Below, piece after piece: positions 63,930 to 64,000 of a stretch of DNA of 64,000 bases. The stretch lies in NCBI RefSeq assembly GCF_018398395.1, contig NZ_JAHCBF010000005.1:293480-357479 (forward strand), written 5' to 3'. The number at the start of each line of letters is the position of its first letter. The stretch's first letter is position 1. Below the pieces are notes generated by a model. It ran no database searches. It worked only from the letters and a program-made list of their open reading frames with translations, and was not told the origin of the DNA. A program made the translations under genes and the position numbers. Source of the stretch: Croceicoccus gelatinilyticus. GTDB taxonomy: Bacteria; Pseudomonadota; Alphaproteobacteria; Sphingomonadales; Sphingomonadaceae.

Positions 63930-64000
<71 letters not shown>

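Overview
The window is GC-rich, densely coded chromosomal DNA with no rRNA, CRISPR array or recognisable transposase. Gene content and protein style (outer-membrane beta-barrels, a BY-kinase exopolysaccharide locus, CoA-dependent catabolic genes with a Rieske oxygenase, an alphaproteobacterial type initiator tRNA) suggest an alphaproteobacterium of the order Sphingomonadales (Sphingomonadaceae or Erythrobacteraceae). That placement is inference, not a database match.

Layout. 1-10 kb: the 3' end of an M16 metallopeptidase gene, a small secreted Ala-rich protein, the purS-purQ pair, a DUF1232 membrane protein, a hotdog thioesterase, a PAS-GGDEF-EAL c-di-GMP protein, purU and a thiolase with its TetR regulator. 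10.9-17.3 kb: an SDR dehydrogenase, then a compact archaic-type chaperone-usher cluster (two spore-coat-U pilin-like proteins, PapD-like chaperone, usher) followed by a LuxR-type regulator. 17.3-24.2 kb: two convergent catabolic operons, SDR-thiolase-nitronate monooxygenase on + and AMP-dependent ligase-Rieske oxygenase-SDR on -, probably for CoA-linked breakdown of a cyclic or aromatic compound. 24.5-36 kb: an ABC-F ATPase, an NTF2-like protein, an AraC regulator, a three-gene minus-strand group (PPOX-fold protein, flavin disulfide oxidoreductase, serine hydrolase), a GST with divergent LysR regulator, an outer-membrane barrel and AhpD/CMD-like proteins.

36-62.6 kb is one large exopolysaccharide locus: an atypical NarL-type regulator, Wza-like export lipoprotein, initiating sugar-phosphate transferase, beta-barrel outer-membrane protein, Wzc-type tyrosine autokinase, two GT4, one GT2 and one GT25 glycosyltransferases, a polymerase-like (Wzy) membrane protein, a secreted glycosidase lipoprotein, two paralogous alkaline-phosphatase-superfamily proteins, a Wzx-type flippase, an epimerase, a SleB-type cell wall hydrolase, an acyltransferase and a pyruvyl transferase. 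Together these account for initiation, assembly, decoration, flipping, polymerisation, export and trimming of a surface polymer. The least explained parts are the paired AlkP-superfamily proteins, several conserved-looking orphan proteins inside the locus, and a 49-residue single-span protein encoded antisense between two polymer genes.

The right edge has a retinol-dehydrogenase-like SDR, a bidirectional terminator and a truncated initiator tRNA-Met gene. Start codons were chosen from Shine-Dalgarno-like sequences, overlaps and signal peptides; uncertain ones are flagged.
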